Part shown: positions 21,466 to 32,207 of the stretch, one piece after another
How positions within the stretch are numbered: the first letter of the stretch is position 1
How the letters are laid out: every line of letters starts with the position of its first letter
The notes under the pieces: generated by a model
Database searches by the model: none
The model's input: only the letters and a program-made list of their open reading frames with translations
Told to the model about the DNA's origin: nothing
Origin: Pseudomonas oryzicola
Lineage (GTDB): Bacteria > Pseudomonadota > Gammaproteobacteria > Pseudomonadales > Pseudomonadaceae
DNA: 64,000 nt
Direction of reading: 5' to 3'
NCBI RefSeq assembly: GCF_014269185.2
Contig: NZ_JABWRZ020000002.1
Location: forward strand, 310,001 to 374,000
Program-made: the position numbers and the translations under genes

Positions 21466-22262
21466 CAGAAATCTCCAAACATCAAGGCGGTCAGAATAAA
21501 GTCCAGACCCAGCACTGCCAACGAGGCATAGACCACGGTCTTGGTGGTGGCACGGCTGATCCCTTCTGAGGTGGGCTCACAGTCGTACCCCTGGAATACG
21601 GCGATCCAGGTCGTGACGAAGGCGAATACCAGGCTCTTGACCAGCCCGTTGAGCACGTCGTCGGTGAACGAAACACTGTTCTGCATGTTGGCCCAGAACG
21701 AGCCCTCGTAGACGCCCAGCCAGTCCACGGCCACCCACGAGCCACCCCAGATGCCCACCACGCTGAAGATCAGCGCCAGCAATGGCAGCGAGATGAAACC
21801 GGCCCACAGGCGCGGTGCGACGATGTACTTGAGCGGGTCGACACCGATCATTTCCAGGCTCGACAGCTGCTCGGTGGACTTCATGTTACCGATTTCAGCG
21901 GTCAGCGCAGAGCCAGCGCGGCCGGCGAACAGCAAGGCGGTTACCACCGGGCCCAGCTCACGCAGCAAGGTCAGGGCGACCATCTGCCCCACGGCCTGCT
22001 CCGAGCCGTACTTGGTCAGGATGCTGTAGCCCTGCAGCGCCAGTACCATGCCGATGAACACCCCGGACACGACGATGATCGCCAGCGACAGCACGCCCAC
22101 CGAGTACAGCTGCTTGGTCAGCAGCTGGAAACCGCCACCGATACCGCCGCGGCCGACCAGGGCGTGGAACAGGAACAGGCAGGAACGGCCCAACACCGCC
22201 AGCACGTCGATTGCCGAACGCCCGAGCAGGCGCACACGTTCGAGTAAGGATTTTCTGCGCAT
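21465..22262 (-). CDS. mlaE: MlaE, permease of the phospholipid ABC transporter
   Basis: MlaE is the integral membrane permease of the complex. The 265-residue protein has five or so hydrophobic segments and the conserved core [52 protein letters not shown], characteristic of this family. I use the ATG at 22262, which shares one base with the mlaF stop; a TTG immediately upstream is in frame. Overlaps on both sides show tight operon structure. Confidence 0.95.
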   Translation of the reverse strand: MRRKSLLERVRLLGRSAIDVLAVLGRSCLFLFHALVGRGGIGGGFQLLTKQLYSVGVLSLAIIVVSGVFIGMVLALQGYSILTKYGSEQAVGQMVALTLLRELGPVVTALLFAGRAGSALTAEIGNMKSTEQLSSLEMIGVDPLKYIVAPRLWAGFISLPLLALIFSVVGIWGGSWVAVDWLGVYEGSFWANMQNSVSFTDDVLNGLVKSLVFAFVTTWIAVFQGYDCEPTSEGISRATTKTVVYASLAVLGLDFILTALMFGDF

Positions 22263-23071
22263 CAACGCGCCCCCAGCAGGTCGGCGCGGTAGTCCGGCGC
22301 GGGAAAATGGAAAGGTACCGGACCGTCCGGGTCGCCTTTCATGAACTGGCGAATGCGCGGGTTGTCCGACCCCATCAGCTCGTCAGGGGTACCCTGGCCG
22401 AGCACCTGGCCGTCACCCACCACATAGATGTAGTCGGCGATGCTGGCGGTTTCCGCCAGGTCATGGGAAACCACGATGCTGGTGATGCCCAGCGCATCGT
22501 TGAGCAGACGGATCAGGCGCACCAGCACTCCCATGGCAATGGGGTCCTGGCCGACGAACGGTTCGTCGTACATGAGGATCTGCGGGTCCAGGGCAATCGC
22601 CCGGGCCAGCGCTACCCGACGCTTCATGCCACCGGACAGTTCGTCCGGCATCAGGTCGATGGCACCGCGCAGGCCCACGGCCTGCAGTTTCATCAGCACG
22701 ATGTCACGGATCATTTCGTCCGACAGCTGAGTGTGCACGCGCAGCGGGAACGCGACGTTCTCGAATACATCGAGATCGGTGAACAGCGCGCCGCTCTGGA
22801 ACAGCACCCCCATTTGCTTGCGGGCATCGAACAGGTCGCTGCGCGACAGCGTCGGCAGGTTCTGCCCGGCAACCCAGACCTCACCGCTGGAAGGGCGTAA
22901 TTGCGCGCCCATCAGACGGAGCAACGTGGTCTTGCCGCACCCCGATGGCCCCATGATACCGGTGACCTTGCCGCGCGGGATGCGAATGTCGACGTTGCTG
23001 AAAATGCTGCGCGAACCGCGTTTGAAGGTAACCCCCTTCAACTCGACCGCGTAGGCGCTATCCACACTCAT
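22262..23071 (-). CDS. mlaF: MlaF, ATPase of the phospholipid ABC transporter
   Basis: MlaF supplies ATP hydrolysis to the Mla lipid transporter. The 269-residue protein has the Walker [17 protein letters not shown]-loop [15 protein letters not shown], signature [14 protein letters not shown], Walker [14 protein letters not shown] and the switch histidine in VVSHDL. It is the first gene of mlaFEDCB and is divergent from kdsD. The 248-nt gap 23072-23319 must hold both promoters. Confidence 0.96.
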   Translation of the reverse strand: MSVDSAYAVELKGVTFKRGSRSIFSNVDIRIPRGKVTGIMGPSGCGKTTLLRLMGAQLRPSSGEVWVAGQNLPTLSRSDLFDARKQMGVLFQSGALFTDLDVFENVAFPLRVHTQLSDEMIRDIVLMKLQAVGLRGAIDLMPDELSGGMKRRVALARAIALDPQILMYDEPFVGQDPIAMGVLVRLIRLLNDALGITSIVVSHDLAETASIADYIYVVGDGQVLGQGTPDELMGSDNPRIRQFMKGDPDGPVPFHFPAPDYRADLLGAR

Positions 23072-23280
23072 CTAGACTCCTTGCTGATGCAGCCTCGTCC
23101 TAATGGACGCTGGCCTCCATCTGGAAGGCACACGCGCCCCTGGCAGGCCGAATAGCGGCGAACTATAGCACCGCTGACAGCGCCGCCCCAAGGCCGGCTA
23201 ACGAGTCGTTCAGCACGGTGACAGGCTGATGAGAGATTCGCCGCGGCAATCGAAAGCGTGAGGGTTTCTTCCATTGCAGC

Positions 23281-23286
23281 TATAAT
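23281..23286 (+). promoter_or_regulatory. Candidate -10 box for kdsD
   Basis: A perfect TATAAT ends 33 nt upstream of the kdsD ATG. The -35 region at standard spacing is weak (GTGAGG). The call rests on the -10 match and its distance from the start. Confidence 0.45.
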
Positions 23287-23319
23287 CGCCGCCTTTTCAT
23301 CAGGCATTGCTTTTTCGAC

Positions 23320-24294
23320 ATGAGCCAATCCAGCGAGCTGATCCAATCCGCCCAACGCACCCTGCGCCTGGAAGTCGAGGCCGTAGAGGCCCTGCTGGCG
23401 CGCATCGACGACAATTTCGTCAAGGCCTGCGAACTGATCCTGGCCAGCAAGGGCCGGGTCGTCGTGGTTGGCATGGGCAAGTCCGGGCACATCGGCAACA
23501 AGATCGCCGCCACCCTCGCCAGCACCGGCACGCCGGCGTTTTTCGTGCACCCCGCCGAGGCCAGCCATGGCGACATGGGCATGATTACCCGCGATGATGT
23601 CATCCTGGCCCTGTCGAATTCCGGCAGCACCGCCGAAATCGTCACCCTGCTGCCACTGATCAAGCGCCTGGGCATCAAGCTGATCAGCCTGACCGGTAAT
23701 CCGGATTCCCCCCTGGCCCAGGCGGCCGAGGTCAACCTCGACGCGCGCGTCGAGCAAGAGGCATGCCCGCTCAACCTGGCCCCCACCTCTTCCACCACCG
23801 CCTCGCTGGTACTCGGCGACGCCCTGGCCATCGCCCTGCTCGAAGCCCGTGGCTTCACCGCCGAGGACTTTGCCTTCTCGCACCCGGGTGGGGCGCTGGG
23901 CCGCCGCCTGCTGCTGAAGGTCGAGAACGTGATGCACGCCGGTGACGACCTGCCCCAGGTTCCGCGCGGCACCTTGCTCAAGGACGCCCTGCTGGAAATG
24001 TCCCGCAAAGGCCTGGGCATGACCGTGATCGTCGAAGCCGACGGCAAGCTGGCCGGGATCTTCACCGACGGCGACCTGCGCCGCAGCCTGGACCGCAACA
24101 TCGACGTCCACACCACCCTGATCGACCAGGTCATGACCGTGCACGGCAAGACGGCCCGCGCCGACATGCTCGCGGCCGAGGCGCTGAAAATCATGGAAGA
24201 CCACAAGATCGGCGCCCTGGTGGTGGTAGACCGCGAGGACCGCCCCACCGGCGCCCTGAACATGCACGACCTGCTGCGCGCCGGCGTAATGTAA
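23320..24294 (+). CDS. kdsD: Arabinose-5-phosphate isomerase KdsD (KpsF/GutQ family)
   Basis: KdsD interconverts ribulose-5-phosphate and arabinose-5-phosphate, the first step toward Kdo of LPS. The 324-residue protein has an N-terminal SIS domain (VVVGMGKSGHIGNKIAATLASTG, AEASHGDMGMI, LSNSGSTAEI) and two C-terminal CBS domains (about residues 205-320). The adjacent kdsC and lptCAB genes fix the LPS role. The frame is open upstream but the family starts at MSQSSEL. Confidence 0.95.
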   Translation: MSQSSELIQSAQRTLRLEVEAVEALLARIDDNFVKACELILASKGRVVVVGMGKSGHIGNKIAATLASTGTPAFFVHPAEASHGDMGMITRDDVILALSNSGSTAEIVTLLPLIKRLGIKLISLTGNPDSPLAQAAEVNLDARVEQEACPLNLAPTSSTTASLVLGDALAIALLEARGFTAEDFAFSHPGGALGRRLLLKVENVMHAGDDLPQVPRGTLLKDALLEMSRKGLGMTVIVEADGKLAGIFTDGDLRRSLDRNIDVHTTLIDQVMTVHGKTARADMLAAEALKIMEDHKIGALVVVDREDRPTGALNMHDLLRAGVM

Positions 24295-24306
24295 AGGAGC
24301 GATGGA

Positions 24307-24831
24307 ATGAACCAGGACCTCATGCAACGCGGCAAGCACATCAAGCTGGCAGTGTTCGACGTGGATGGCGTGCTCACCGACGGGCGCCTGTACTTCCTCG
24401 AGGACGGCAGCGAATTCAAGACCTTCAACACCCTCGACGGCCAGGGCATCAAGATGCTCATGGCCTCGGGCGTGACCACCGCGATCATCAGCGGGCGCAA
24501 GACCCCGGTGGTCGAGCGCCGCGCCAGGAACCTCGGCATCCCGCACCTTTATCAGGGCCGCGAGGACAAACTGGTGGTACTTGACGGCCTGCTCGCCGAA
24601 CTGGGCCTGAGCTATGCTGAAGTGGCCTACCTCGGCGACGACCTGCCGGACCTGCCGGTGATCCGCCGGGTCGCCCTGGGCATGGCGGTGGCCAACGCCG
24701 CCCCATTCGTTCGCCAGCACGCCCATGGCGTGACCCAGGCACGTGGCGGCGAAGGTGCGGCCCGTGAATTCTGCGAACTGATCATGCAGGCCCAGGGCAC
24801 CCTGGACGCTGCCAACGCCAACTACCTGTAA
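24307..24831 (+). CDS. kdsC: Kdo-8-phosphate phosphatase KdsC
   Basis: KdsC is a HAD-superfamily enzyme that removes phosphate from Kdo-8-phosphate. The 174-residue protein has motif I DVDGVLTDG near residue 20, a serine/threonine-type motif II (IISGRKTPVV), and motif III with LGDDLPDLPVI. There is no cap domain, as usual for KdsC tetramers. It begins 12 nt after kdsD, with AAGGAG in the gap, and is followed 8 nt later by lptC. Confidence 0.96.
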   Translation: MNQDLMQRGKHIKLAVFDVDGVLTDGRLYFLEDGSEFKTFNTLDGQGIKMLMASGVTTAIISGRKTPVVERRARNLGIPHLYQGREDKLVVLDGLLAELGLSYAEVAYLGDDLPDLPVIRRVALGMAVANAAPFVRQHAHGVTQARGGEGAAREFCELIMQAQGTLDAANANYL

Positions 24832-24839
24832 GGCTGCCC

Positions 24840-25412
24840 ATGTTCAGCAAGAAAGCCCGCAACATTGCGCTGCTCGCAGTGATCGCCGCCCTGCTGGTGG
24901 CGATCGGCTACTGGAATGTCAGCCCGGAGAGCTTCCTCGACAAACCGGTAGCCCGGACCGACAAGAGCGCCATCGATTACTACGCCGTCAACGCCCACAG
25001 CGTGCAGTTCCTGCCCGACGGCAAGCTGCAGTATGAAATGACCGCCGACAAGGTCGAGCACCTCAAGGCCAGCGAAATCACCCTGCTGACCACGCCGGAC
25101 CTGCACCTGTACCGCGGTACTGCGTTCCCGTGGCACGTACAGAGCACCCGCGCCGAGGTCAACCCGGACGGCAGCGAGGTTGAACTGATCGACAACGTAC
25201 GGGTTGCCCGCAGCGACGAAAAACAGCGCGAAACCATCATTACCAGCTCGCGCATGACCGTGTTCCCGCAGAAGCAATATGCGCAGACCGAGCAAGCCGT
25301 TAGAATCGACGGCGCCGGTGGCACGACTACGGGCAAAGGAATGAAAGCGTATTTGAAAGAAGGCAAGATGGACTTGCTCTCTAACGTAAGAGGACAGTAT
25401 GAGGCTCGTTAA
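24840..25412 (+). CDS. lptC: LptC, LPS export inner-membrane anchored protein
   Basis: LptC takes LPS from LptFG and passes it to the LptA bridge. The 190-residue protein has a single N-terminal membrane helix (IALLAVIAALLVAIGYW) and a periplasmic beta-jellyroll (YYAVNAHSVQFLPDGKLQYEM). Its end overlaps lptA by 14 nt. LptF and LptG, its partners in the membrane, are encoded at the left edge of this window. Confidence 0.94.
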   Translation: MFSKKARNIALLAVIAALLVAIGYWNVSPESFLDKPVARTDKSAIDYYAVNAHSVQFLPDGKLQYEMTADKVEHLKASEITLLTTPDLHLYRGTAFPWHVQSTRAEVNPDGSEVELIDNVRVARSDEKQRETIITSSRMTVFPQKQYAQTEQAVRIDGAGGTTTGKGMKAYLKEGKMDLLSNVRGQYEAR

Positions 25413-25923
25413 AACCCTCCCCCTTTTGCTCAGCCTGAGCGCAGCACTGGGAAGCGCGAGCGCCCTCGCCCTGCCGAATGACCGTGACCAGCCTATCCGC
25501 ATCCAGGCCGACAATGCCCACCTGGACGACAAGCAGGGCGTGGCCACCTATACCGGCGACGTGATCATCACCCAGGGTTCGATGATGATCAAAGGCAACA
25601 CCGTGACCATCACCCGCTCCGCCTCCGGCGACATCGACGTGGTGACTTCGGTGGGCAACCTGGCCTACTTCGAGCAGCAACAAAGCGCCGCCAAGGCGGA
25701 CAAGATGAAAGGCTGGGCAGTCACCATCCAGTACCAGTCGCAGAAGGACATGGTGATCCTTACCGATCGCGCCAAGGTCGAGAACGAAGGCAACACCACC
25801 GAAGGCGAAAAGATCGTCTACAACACCCAGACCCAGGTGGCGACCGCCGGTCGTGGTGGCAACGTGACTTCGCCGCGTCAGCGTATCGACATGGTGATCC
25901 AGCCCAAGAAGAAGGCCGAGTAA
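25399..25923 (+). CDS. lptA: LptA, periplasmic LPS transport bridge protein
   Basis: LptA forms the periplasmic bridge along which LPS moves to LptDE. The 174-residue precursor has a signal peptide ending ASALA and an OstA/jellyroll domain (QPIRIQADNAHLDDKQGVATYTGDV). The ribosome-binding site AGAGGAC sits inside lptC, with which it overlaps by 14 nt. Its stop codon abuts the lptB start with no gap. Confidence 0.95.
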   Translation: MRLVKTLPLLLSLSAALGSASALALPNDRDQPIRIQADNAHLDDKQGVATYTGDVIITQGSMMIKGNTVTITRSASGDIDVVTSVGNLAYFEQQQSAAKADKMKGWAVTIQYQSQKDMVILTDRAKVENEGNTTEGEKIVYNTQTQVATAGRGGNVTSPRQRIDMVIQPKKKAE

Positions 25924-26649
<726 letters not shown>

Positions 26650-26704
26650 ACCCAGTGCGCGCCTGGAGTGCCGGCAATTCGCCCTGCAATCGAGGGTAAA
26701 GTTG

Positions 26705-26732
26705 TTACAGTGCTCTAGGCAAACGCTACAAT
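26705..26732 (+). promoter_or_regulatory. Candidate promoter for rpoN
   Basis: TTACAG (26705-26710) and TACAAT (26727-26732) are 16 nt apart, about 95 nt upstream of the rpoN ATG. Match and location are good but the call is by eye only. Confidence 0.45.
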
Positions 26733-26825
26733 TTAAGGCATAAAACTTGCTTGATCTGGCGCCCCGGCGCCCTCGTGTAGTGGATGGCGCATGCGCGCCG
26801 GCGAACAAGGTATTTAGCCCCAGCC

Positions 26826-28319
26826 ATGAAACCATCGCTCGTCCTAAAAATGGGCCAGCAACTGACGATGACGCCGCAGTTGCAACAGGCCATCCGCCTG
26901 CTCCAGCTCTCCACCCTGGACCTCCAACAGGAAATCCAGGAAGCGCTGGAGTCGAACCCGATGCTCGAACGTCAGGAAGACGGCGACGACTTCGACAACA
27001 GCGACCCGATGGCGGACAACGCCGAGAACAAACCGGCCGCCGAAGTTCAGGACAACAGCTTCCAGGAAAGCACCACCAGTGCCGACAACCTTGAAGACGG
27101 TGAGTGGAGCGAGCGCATTCCCAACGAGCTGCCGGTGGACACCGCCTGGGAAGACATCTACCAGACCAGCGCCAGCAGCCTGCCAAGCAGCGACGATGAC
27201 GAATGGGACTTCACCACGCGGACATCGGCCGGCGAAAGCCTGCAAAGCCACCTGCTGTGGCAATTGAACCTGGCACCGATGTCGGACACCGACCGACTGA
27301 TTGCGGTCACCCTGATCGACAGCATCAATGGCCAGGGCTACCTGGAAGACACCCTCGAGGAGATCTGTGCCGGTTTCGACCCCGAGCTGGATATCGAACT
27401 GGACGAGGTCGAAGCGGTGCTGCACCGCATCCAGCAGTTCGAGCCGGCTGGTGTCGGTGCCCGCAACCTGGGCGAATGCCTGCTGCTGCAACTGCGCCAG
27501 CTGCCAGCCAACACCCCGTGGATGACCGAAGCCAAGCGCCTGGTCACCGATTTCATCGACCTGCTCGGCAGCCGCGACTACAGCCAGCTGATGCGGCGCA
27601 TGAAAATCAAGGAAGACGAGCTGCGCCAGGTCATCGAGCTGGTACAGAGCCTCAACCCGCGCCCCGGTTCGCAGATCGAGTCCAGCGAGCCTGAGTACGT
27701 GGTGCCCGACGTCATCGTGCGCAAGGACAATGACCGCTGGCTGGTGGAGCTGAACCAGGAAGCCATCCCGCGGCTGCGCGTCAACCCGCAGTACGCCGGG
27801 TTCGTGCGCCGGGCCGACACCAGTGCCGACAACACCTTCATGCGCAACCAGCTGCAGGAAGCGCGCTGGTTCATCAAGAGCCTGCAAAGCCGCAACGAGA
27901 CGCTGATGAAGGTGGCCACGCAGATCGTCGAGCACCAGCGCGGCTTCCTCGACCACGGCGACGAAGCGATGAAACCCCTGGTGCTGCATGACATCGCCGA
28001 GGCGGTAGGCATGCACGAGTCGACCATTTCGCGGGTTACCACGCAGAAATACATGCACACGCCACGTGGCATCTACGAACTGAAATACTTTTTCTCCAGC
28101 CACGTCAGCACCTCCGAAGGCGGAGAATGCTCGTCCACGGCGATCCGTGCGATCATCAAGAAACTGGTTGCGGCGGAAAATCAGAAAAAGCCATTGAGTG
28201 ACAGCAAGATCGCTGGTTTACTGGAGGCACAAGGCATCCAGGTAGCCCGTCGCACCGTCGCCAAGTATCGCGAGTCCCTCGGCATCGCACCGTCGAGTGA
28301 ACGCAAGCGACTGATGTAG
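26826..28319 (+). CDS. rpoN: RNA polymerase sigma-54 factor
   Basis: RpoN directs RNA polymerase to -24/-12 promoters for nitrogen use, flagella, catabolic pathways and more. The 497-residue protein has the N-terminal glutamine/leucine-rich activator-interacting region ([21 protein letters not shown]), an acidic linker (about residues 45-115), the core-binding domain, a helix-turn-helix and the RpoN box [10 protein letters not shown] at 474-483. I use the ATG at 26826, [10 protein letters not shown], the family N-terminus. It heads the conserved rpoN-hpf-ptsN-rapZ-ptsO cluster. Confidence 0.98.
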   Translation: MKPSLVLKMGQQLTMTPQLQQAIRLLQLSTLDLQQEIQEALESNPMLERQEDGDDFDNSDPMADNAENKPAAEVQDNSFQESTTSADNLEDGEWSERIPNELPVDTAWEDIYQTSASSLPSSDDDEWDFTTRTSAGESLQSHLLWQLNLAPMSDTDRLIAVTLIDSINGQGYLEDTLEEICAGFDPELDIELDEVEAVLHRIQQFEPAGVGARNLGECLLLQLRQLPANTPWMTEAKRLVTDFIDLLGSRDYSQLMRRMKIKEDELRQVIELVQSLNPRPGSQIESSEPEYVVPDVIVRKDNDRWLVELNQEAIPRLRVNPQYAGFVRRADTSADNTFMRNQLQEARWFIKSLQSRNETLMKVATQIVEHQRGFLDHGDEAMKPLVLHDIAEAVGMHESTISRVTTQKYMHTPRGIYELKYFFSSHVSTSEGGECSSTAIRAIIKKLVAAENQKKPLSDSKIAGLLEAQGIQVARRTVAKYRESLGIAPSSERKRLM

Positions 28320-28347
28320 CCCCTGAGATGCGCCACAGCGTTTGTGG

Positions 28348-28366
28348 GGCAGGTGCAAGACCTGCC
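28348..28366. other. Hairpin between rpoN and hpf
   Basis: GGCAGGT, loop GCAAG, ACCTGCC is a perfect 7-bp stem located 33 nt upstream of the hpf ATG. A TCTTT follows. It could partly terminate or stabilise the rpoN message. Confidence 0.45.
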
Positions 28367-28398
28367 TCTTTATGCACGGGCAACAAAGGAGAAGCTGT

Positions 28399-28707
28399 AT
28401 GCAAGTCAATATCAGTGGACAGCATGTAGAAGTCACCCAGCCACTGCGCGATTACGTGCTTGAAAAACTCGCTCGGGTGGAAAGTCACTTCGACAAGATT
28501 ACCAACGTGCAGGTCATCATGAAGGTCGAGAAGCTGCAACAGAAGGTCGAGGCGACCCTGCAGATTCCCGGCGGCGAAGTGGTTGCCAACGCCGAACACG
28601 AAGACATGTATGCAGCGATCGACGCCTTGGCTGACAAGCTCGACCGCCAACTGAAAAAACACAAGGAAAAACAGCAAAGCCTGCTGCAAGGTGCAGCCGC
28701 CCGCTGA
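28399..28707 (+). CDS. hpf: Ribosome hibernation promoting factor
   Basis: HPF binds the 30S decoding region in stationary phase and promotes ribosome dimerisation. The 102-residue protein starts MQVNISGQHVEVTQPLRDYVLEKLARVESHF and is of the short type without a C-terminal dimerisation domain. The ATG at 28399 has AAGGAGAAG upstream; other upstream ATGs in the frame lack this. Position between rpoN and ptsN is conserved. Confidence 0.95.
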   Translation: MQVNISGQHVEVTQPLRDYVLEKLARVESHFDKITNVQVIMKVEKLQQKVEATLQIPGGEVVANAEHEDMYAAIDALADKLDRQLKKHKEKQQSLLQGAAAR

Positions 28708-28719
28708 TACCCCTCATCC

Positions 28720-29184
28720 ATGATCCGACTTGAAACCATCCTGACCCCCGGCCGTTCCCTGGTGAACGTGCCGGGCGGCAGTAAGAAGCGCGCCCTGGAA
28801 AAGGTCGCTACCGTCATCGCCGAACAAGTGCCAGAACTGGAGATGCAGGACGTCTTCGAAAAACTGGTTGCCCGGGAAAAACTCGGCTCGACCGGTTTCG
28901 GTAATGGCATCGCCATACCGCACTGCCGGCTTCAAGGATGTTCCGCTCCGGTCAGCGCCCTGCTGCACCTGGAAGCTCCTATCGACTATGACGCCATCGA
29001 CGGTGCTCCAGTGGACCTGCTGTTCGTCCTGCTGGTGCCTGAAGCCGCTACCGATGCTCATCTGGAGTTGCTGCGACAGATTGCCAGCATGCTTGATCGC
29101 AAGGAGGTACGTGATCGCCTGCGTGCGGCCACCAGCAGCGAGGCCCTGTTCCAGGTTGTCCTGGACGTACAGAACGAGCACTGA
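28720..29184 (+). CDS. ptsN: PtsN, EIIA-Ntr of the nitrogen phosphotransferase system
   Basis: PtsN receives phosphate from PtsO and regulates potassium transport, polyhydroxyalkanoate metabolism and sigma-54-related responses. The 154-residue protein is a single EIIA domain with the phosphorylated histidine at residue 68 in GIAIPHCR. It starts 12 nt after hpf and ends 2 nt before rapZ, so the cluster is compact. Confidence 0.96.
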   Translation: MIRLETILTPGRSLVNVPGGSKKRALEKVATVIAEQVPELEMQDVFEKLVAREKLGSTGFGNGIAIPHCRLQGCSAPVSALLHLEAPIDYDAIDGAPVDLLFVLLVPEAATDAHLELLRQIASMLDRKEVRDRLRAATSSEALFQVVLDVQNEH

Positions 29185-29186
29185 AC

Positions 29187-30041
29187 ATGCGCCTGATCAT
29201 CGTCAGCGGCCGGTCCGGCTCCGGCAAGAGCACCGCCCTCGATGTCCTGGAAGACAACGGTTTCTACTGCATTGACAACCTGCCCGCCGGGCTGCTGCCG
29301 CAACTGGCGGAAAACGCGCTGATCAACACCGAGTTGCTGCAACCCAAGGTCGCCGTGTCGATCGACGCACGCAACCTGCCCAGCCACCTGTCCCGTTTTC
29401 CCGAGTTGCTCGAGGAAGCCCGCGCCCGGCATATCCAGTGTGACGTGCTGTACCTCGACGCAGACGAAGACACGCTGCTCAAGCGTTTTTCGGAAACCCG
29501 TCGACGCCACCCGCTGACCAACGCCAACCGCTCGCTGGCGGAGGCGATTCGCGTAGAGAGCGCCCTGCTGGGGCCGATTTCCGACCTGGCCGACCTCAAG
29601 ATCGACACCACCAGCCTGAACCTGTACCAGCTGCGCGATTCGATCAAGCTGCGCCTGCTCAACCAGCCCGAGCCTGGCACTGCATTCCTGGTCGAGTCGT
29701 TCGGTTTCAAGCGCGGCATGCCAGTCGATGCCGACCTGGTGTTCGACGTGCGCTGCCTGCCCAATCCCTACTGGAAGCCCGAGTTGCGTGAGCATTCCGG
29801 CCTGGAGCAACCGGTGATCGACTATCTGGCCGCGCAGCCGGACGTCGAAGAAATGTTCAACGACATTTCCAGCTACCTGCTCAAGTGGCTGCCCCGCTTC
29901 GCCGCCAGTAACCGTGCCTACGTCACCATTGCCATTGGCTGCACCGGCGGCCACCACCGTTCGGTATACATCACCGAGCGCCTCGGCCAGTTGCTGCAGC
30001 AATCCCTGAAAAACGTCCAGGTCCGCCACCGCGACCTCTAG
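29187..30041 (+). CDS. rapZ: RapZ, RNase adapter / nucleotide-binding protein
   Basis: In E. coli RapZ binds small RNAs GlmY and GlmZ and adjusts glucosamine-6-phosphate synthase levels; the role in Pseudomonas is less clear. The 284-residue protein has Walker [10 protein letters not shown] at residues 8-16 and the C-terminal RapZ domain with [22 protein letters not shown] and [13 protein letters not shown]. It begins 2 nt after ptsN. Confidence 0.95.
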   Translation: MRLIIVSGRSGSGKSTALDVLEDNGFYCIDNLPAGLLPQLAENALINTELLQPKVAVSIDARNLPSHLSRFPELLEEARARHIQCDVLYLDADEDTLLKRFSETRRRHPLTNANRSLAEAIRVESALLGPISDLADLKIDTTSLNLYQLRDSIKLRLLNQPEPGTAFLVESFGFKRGMPVDADLVFDVRCLPNPYWKPELREHSGLEQPVIDYLAAQPDVEEMFNDISSYLLKWLPRFAASNRAYVTIAIGCTGGHHRSVYITERLGQLLQQSLKNVQVRHRDL

Positions 30042-30060
30042 CCCAAGGATCCGCCCCACG

Positions 30061-30333
30061 ATGCCCGCCCGTGAAATCACCATCATCAACAAGCTGGGGC
30101 TGCACGCCCGGGCGGCAGCCAAGTTCGTCGGCGTGGCCGGCCGCTTCCCCTGCCAGGTCAGGGTGGGCCGCGCTCCAGACAAGCTGGTGGATGGCAAAAG
30201 CATCATGGCGGTGATGATGCTGGCGGCAGGCAAAGGCACCCAGGTGCACCTGCATACCGAAGGGGAGCAGGACAACGAAGCCATGGAAGCCCTGGTCGAG
30301 CTTATCAACAACTTCTTTGACGAAGGCGAATAG
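30061..30333 (+). CDS. ptsO: PtsO (NPr), HPr-like phosphocarrier of the nitrogen PTS
   Basis: PtsO carries phosphate from PtsP to PtsN. The 90-residue HPr-fold protein has the active histidine at residue 15 in NKLGLHARAAAKFV and the conserved serine region VDGKSIMAVMML. It closes the rpoN cluster 19 nt after rapZ. On the other side it converges with fumC across only 89 nt. Confidence 0.96.
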   Translation: MPAREITIINKLGLHARAAAKFVGVAGRFPCQVRVGRAPDKLVDGKSIMAVMMLAAGKGTQVHLHTEGEQDNEAMEALVELINNFFDEGE

Positions 30334-30422
30334 CCCTAAGCCGGTCAAGGCCGCCTTGATGCGCGGCATACCCGCCCAGGGCAGCGCTTCGGCGCCAGCC
30401 AGCCCCGGGCGATGACGCAGGG

Positions 30423-31799
30423 TCAGATACCGCCAGCGGTGAGCTTCTCCGGGTCCAATAGTGCTTCCAGTTGCTCACGCGACAGGTCGGTGTGCTCCAG
30501 GGCCACGTCGATGATCGGGCGACCCTGCTTGTAGGCGCTCTTGGCGATTTCGGCGGCCTTCAGATAACCAATGATCGGGTTCAGCGCCGTGACCAGGATC
30601 GGGTTGCGCGCCAGGGCTTCGTTGAGCTTGCTTTCATTGACCCTGAAGCTGGCGATGGCCTTGTCAGCCAGCAGGCGGCTGGCGTTGGCCATCAGCTCGA
30701 TGCTTTCCAGCAGATTGCGGGCAATCACTGGCAGCATCACGTTCAGCTCGAAGTTGCCGGACTGGCCAGCAATGGCGATGGTGGCGTCATTGCCGATCAC
30801 CTGAGCGGCGACCATGGCGGTGGCCTCCGGAATGACCGGGTTGACCTTGCCTGGCATGATCGAAGAGCCCGGCTGCAGGCCTTGCAGCTCTATTTCCCCG
30901 AGGCCGGCCAATGGCCCGGAGTTCATCCAGCGCAGGTCATTGGCGATTTTCATCAGCGCCACCGCAGTAGTCTTGAGCTGGCCGGACAGGGCCACGGCGG
31001 TATCCTGCGAGCCAATCAAGGCGAACAGATTCTGCCCGGGAGTGAATTCGACCCGGGTCAGGCTGCTGAGTTGCCGGGCGAAGCCGACAGCGAATTGCGG
31101 GTGGGCGTTGATGCCGGTACCCACTGCAGTCCCGCCCTGGGCCAACGCCTGCAAGCTCGGCAAGGTAGCTTCGATATGCGCCTTGGCACCGTTGAGCTGC
31201 GCAGCCCAGCCATCCAGCACCTGGCTCATGCGCACCGGCATGGCATCCATCAGGTGGGTACGGCCGGTCTTGACGTACTGATGCACTTGCTGCGACTTGG
31301 CCTGGATGACTTGGACCAGATGCGCCAGGGCAGGCAACAGTTGCTCATGCACGGCCAAGGCCGCGCTGACATGAATGGTGGTAGGGATGATGTCGTTGCT
31401 GCTCTGGCCGCAGTTGACGTGGTCGTTGGCGCTGACAGCATCACCCAGGACACGGCTGGCCAGGGTGGCAATCACCTCGTTGGCGTTCATGTTCGAGCTG
31501 GTACCAGAGCCGGTCTGGAATACATCCACCGGGAAATGCTGGATGAAGTCCCCCGCCAACAGTTGTTCGACTGCCGTGACGATCGCCTGGCCCTGTGCTG
31601 CAGACAGCTGTTGCAGCTCGACGTTGGTCTTGGCTGCGGCAGCCTTGGCCAACAGCAGCGCCCGAATGAACTGGGCCGGCATACGCAGGCCGCTGATCGG
31701 GAAATTGTCTACCGCACGCTGGGTCTGGGCACCGTACAGGGCCTGGGCCGGTACCTGCAGTTCGCCCATGCTGTCACGTTCGATACGGGTATCGCTCAT
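30423..31799 (-). CDS. fumC: Class II fumarate hydratase, iron-independent
   Basis: FumC interconverts fumarate and malate without an iron-sulfur cluster, so it works under iron limitation and oxidative stress. The 458-residue protein has SGTSSNMNANEV, TGRTHLMDAMPVRMSQ and the superfamily signature GSSIMPGKVNPV. I use the ATG at 31799; an in-frame GTG lies 2 codons upstream. It follows the fagA-like gene by 2 nt behind a near-perfect Fur box. In other pseudomonads this pair is followed by orfX and sodA; here ptsO comes next. Confidence 0.95.
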   Translation of the reverse strand: MSDTRIERDSMGELQVPAQALYGAQTQRAVDNFPISGLRMPAQFIRALLLAKAAAAKTNVELQQLSAAQGQAIVTAVEQLLAGDFIQHFPVDVFQTGSGTSSNMNANEVIATLASRVLGDAVSANDHVNCGQSSNDIIPTTIHVSAALAVHEQLLPALAHLVQVIQAKSQQVHQYVKTGRTHLMDAMPVRMSQVLDGWAAQLNGAKAHIEATLPSLQALAQGGTAVGTGINAHPQFAVGFARQLSSLTRVEFTPGQNLFALIGSQDTAVALSGQLKTTAVALMKIANDLRWMNSGPLAGLGEIELQGLQPGSSIMPGKVNPVIPEATAMVAAQVIGNDATIAIAGQSGNFELNVMLPVIARNLLESIELMANASRLLADKAIASFRVNESKLNEALARNPILVTALNPIIGYLKAAEIAKSAYKQGRPIIDVALEHTDLSREQLEALLDPEKLTAGGI

Positions 31800-31801
31800 C
31801 T

Positions 31802-32185
31802 TCACAATCCTTGCATCAGTTCATCGGGAGAAATCGACGGCAGCAGGCGGCAATTGGCCAACTGCAAAGCGTAGGGCTGCCAGCGTCGGTTGTGTGCCTG
31901 GCGGTCGAGGTTGCGCAGGTCCAGCAGCGGGCGCCAAGCCTGATCCAGGCACTGGCAGCGCCAGTGCCAGGGCAGCATGCGATCGCAGGCGGTATCCAGC
32001 AGCAGGCGGAAGGAGGTCAGCGCCACGGTCCATGGCGAGGTTTCGGTGCAGCGCACCAGGTAGCGGCCTTCGGCCAGGTAATGCTCGATCAGGCGCGGCT
32101 CGTCGGGTTCGAGCGCGCACCGAACGCGCCGGCTGAGCCAGCGCCAGTTGTCCAGGTAGGGCAGTTCGCGGAGGACAGGTTTCAT
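31802..32185 (-). CDS. fagA: FagA-like protein (Fur-associated gene upstream of fumC)
   Basis: The product (127 residues from the ATG at 32185) is of unknown molecular function; in Pseudomonas aeruginosa the first gene of the Fur-controlled fagA-fumC-orfX-sodA operon is called fagA. The sequence begins MKPVLRELPYLDNWRWLSRRVRCALEP and is rich in Trp, Leu and Arg with several cysteines (VRC, TAC, WRCQC, ANC). No signal peptide is evident. Other in-frame starts lie at 32191, 32194 and 32197 (GTG). It ends 2 nt before fumC, and the Fur box lies about 22 nt upstream. Confidence 0.78.
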   Translation of the reverse strand: MKPVLRELPYLDNWRWLSRRVRCALEPDEPRLIEHYLAEGRYLVRCTETSPWTVALTSFRLLLDTACDRMLPWHWRCQCLDQAWRPLLDLRNLDRQAHNRRWQPYALQLANCRLLPSISPDELMQGL

Positions 32186-32207
32186 GAACATCATCACCGG
32201 GTTACTG

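Noticed and set aside
20146..21531. Plus-strand frames of several hundred codons opposite mlaB, mlaC and mlaD
   Set aside because: They cross three real gene boundaries and show no protein features.
30334..30422. Remnant of sodA, orfX or a metal transporter between fumC and ptsO
   Set aside because: I looked in all frames of this 89-nt gap and saw no recognisable piece of those proteins.
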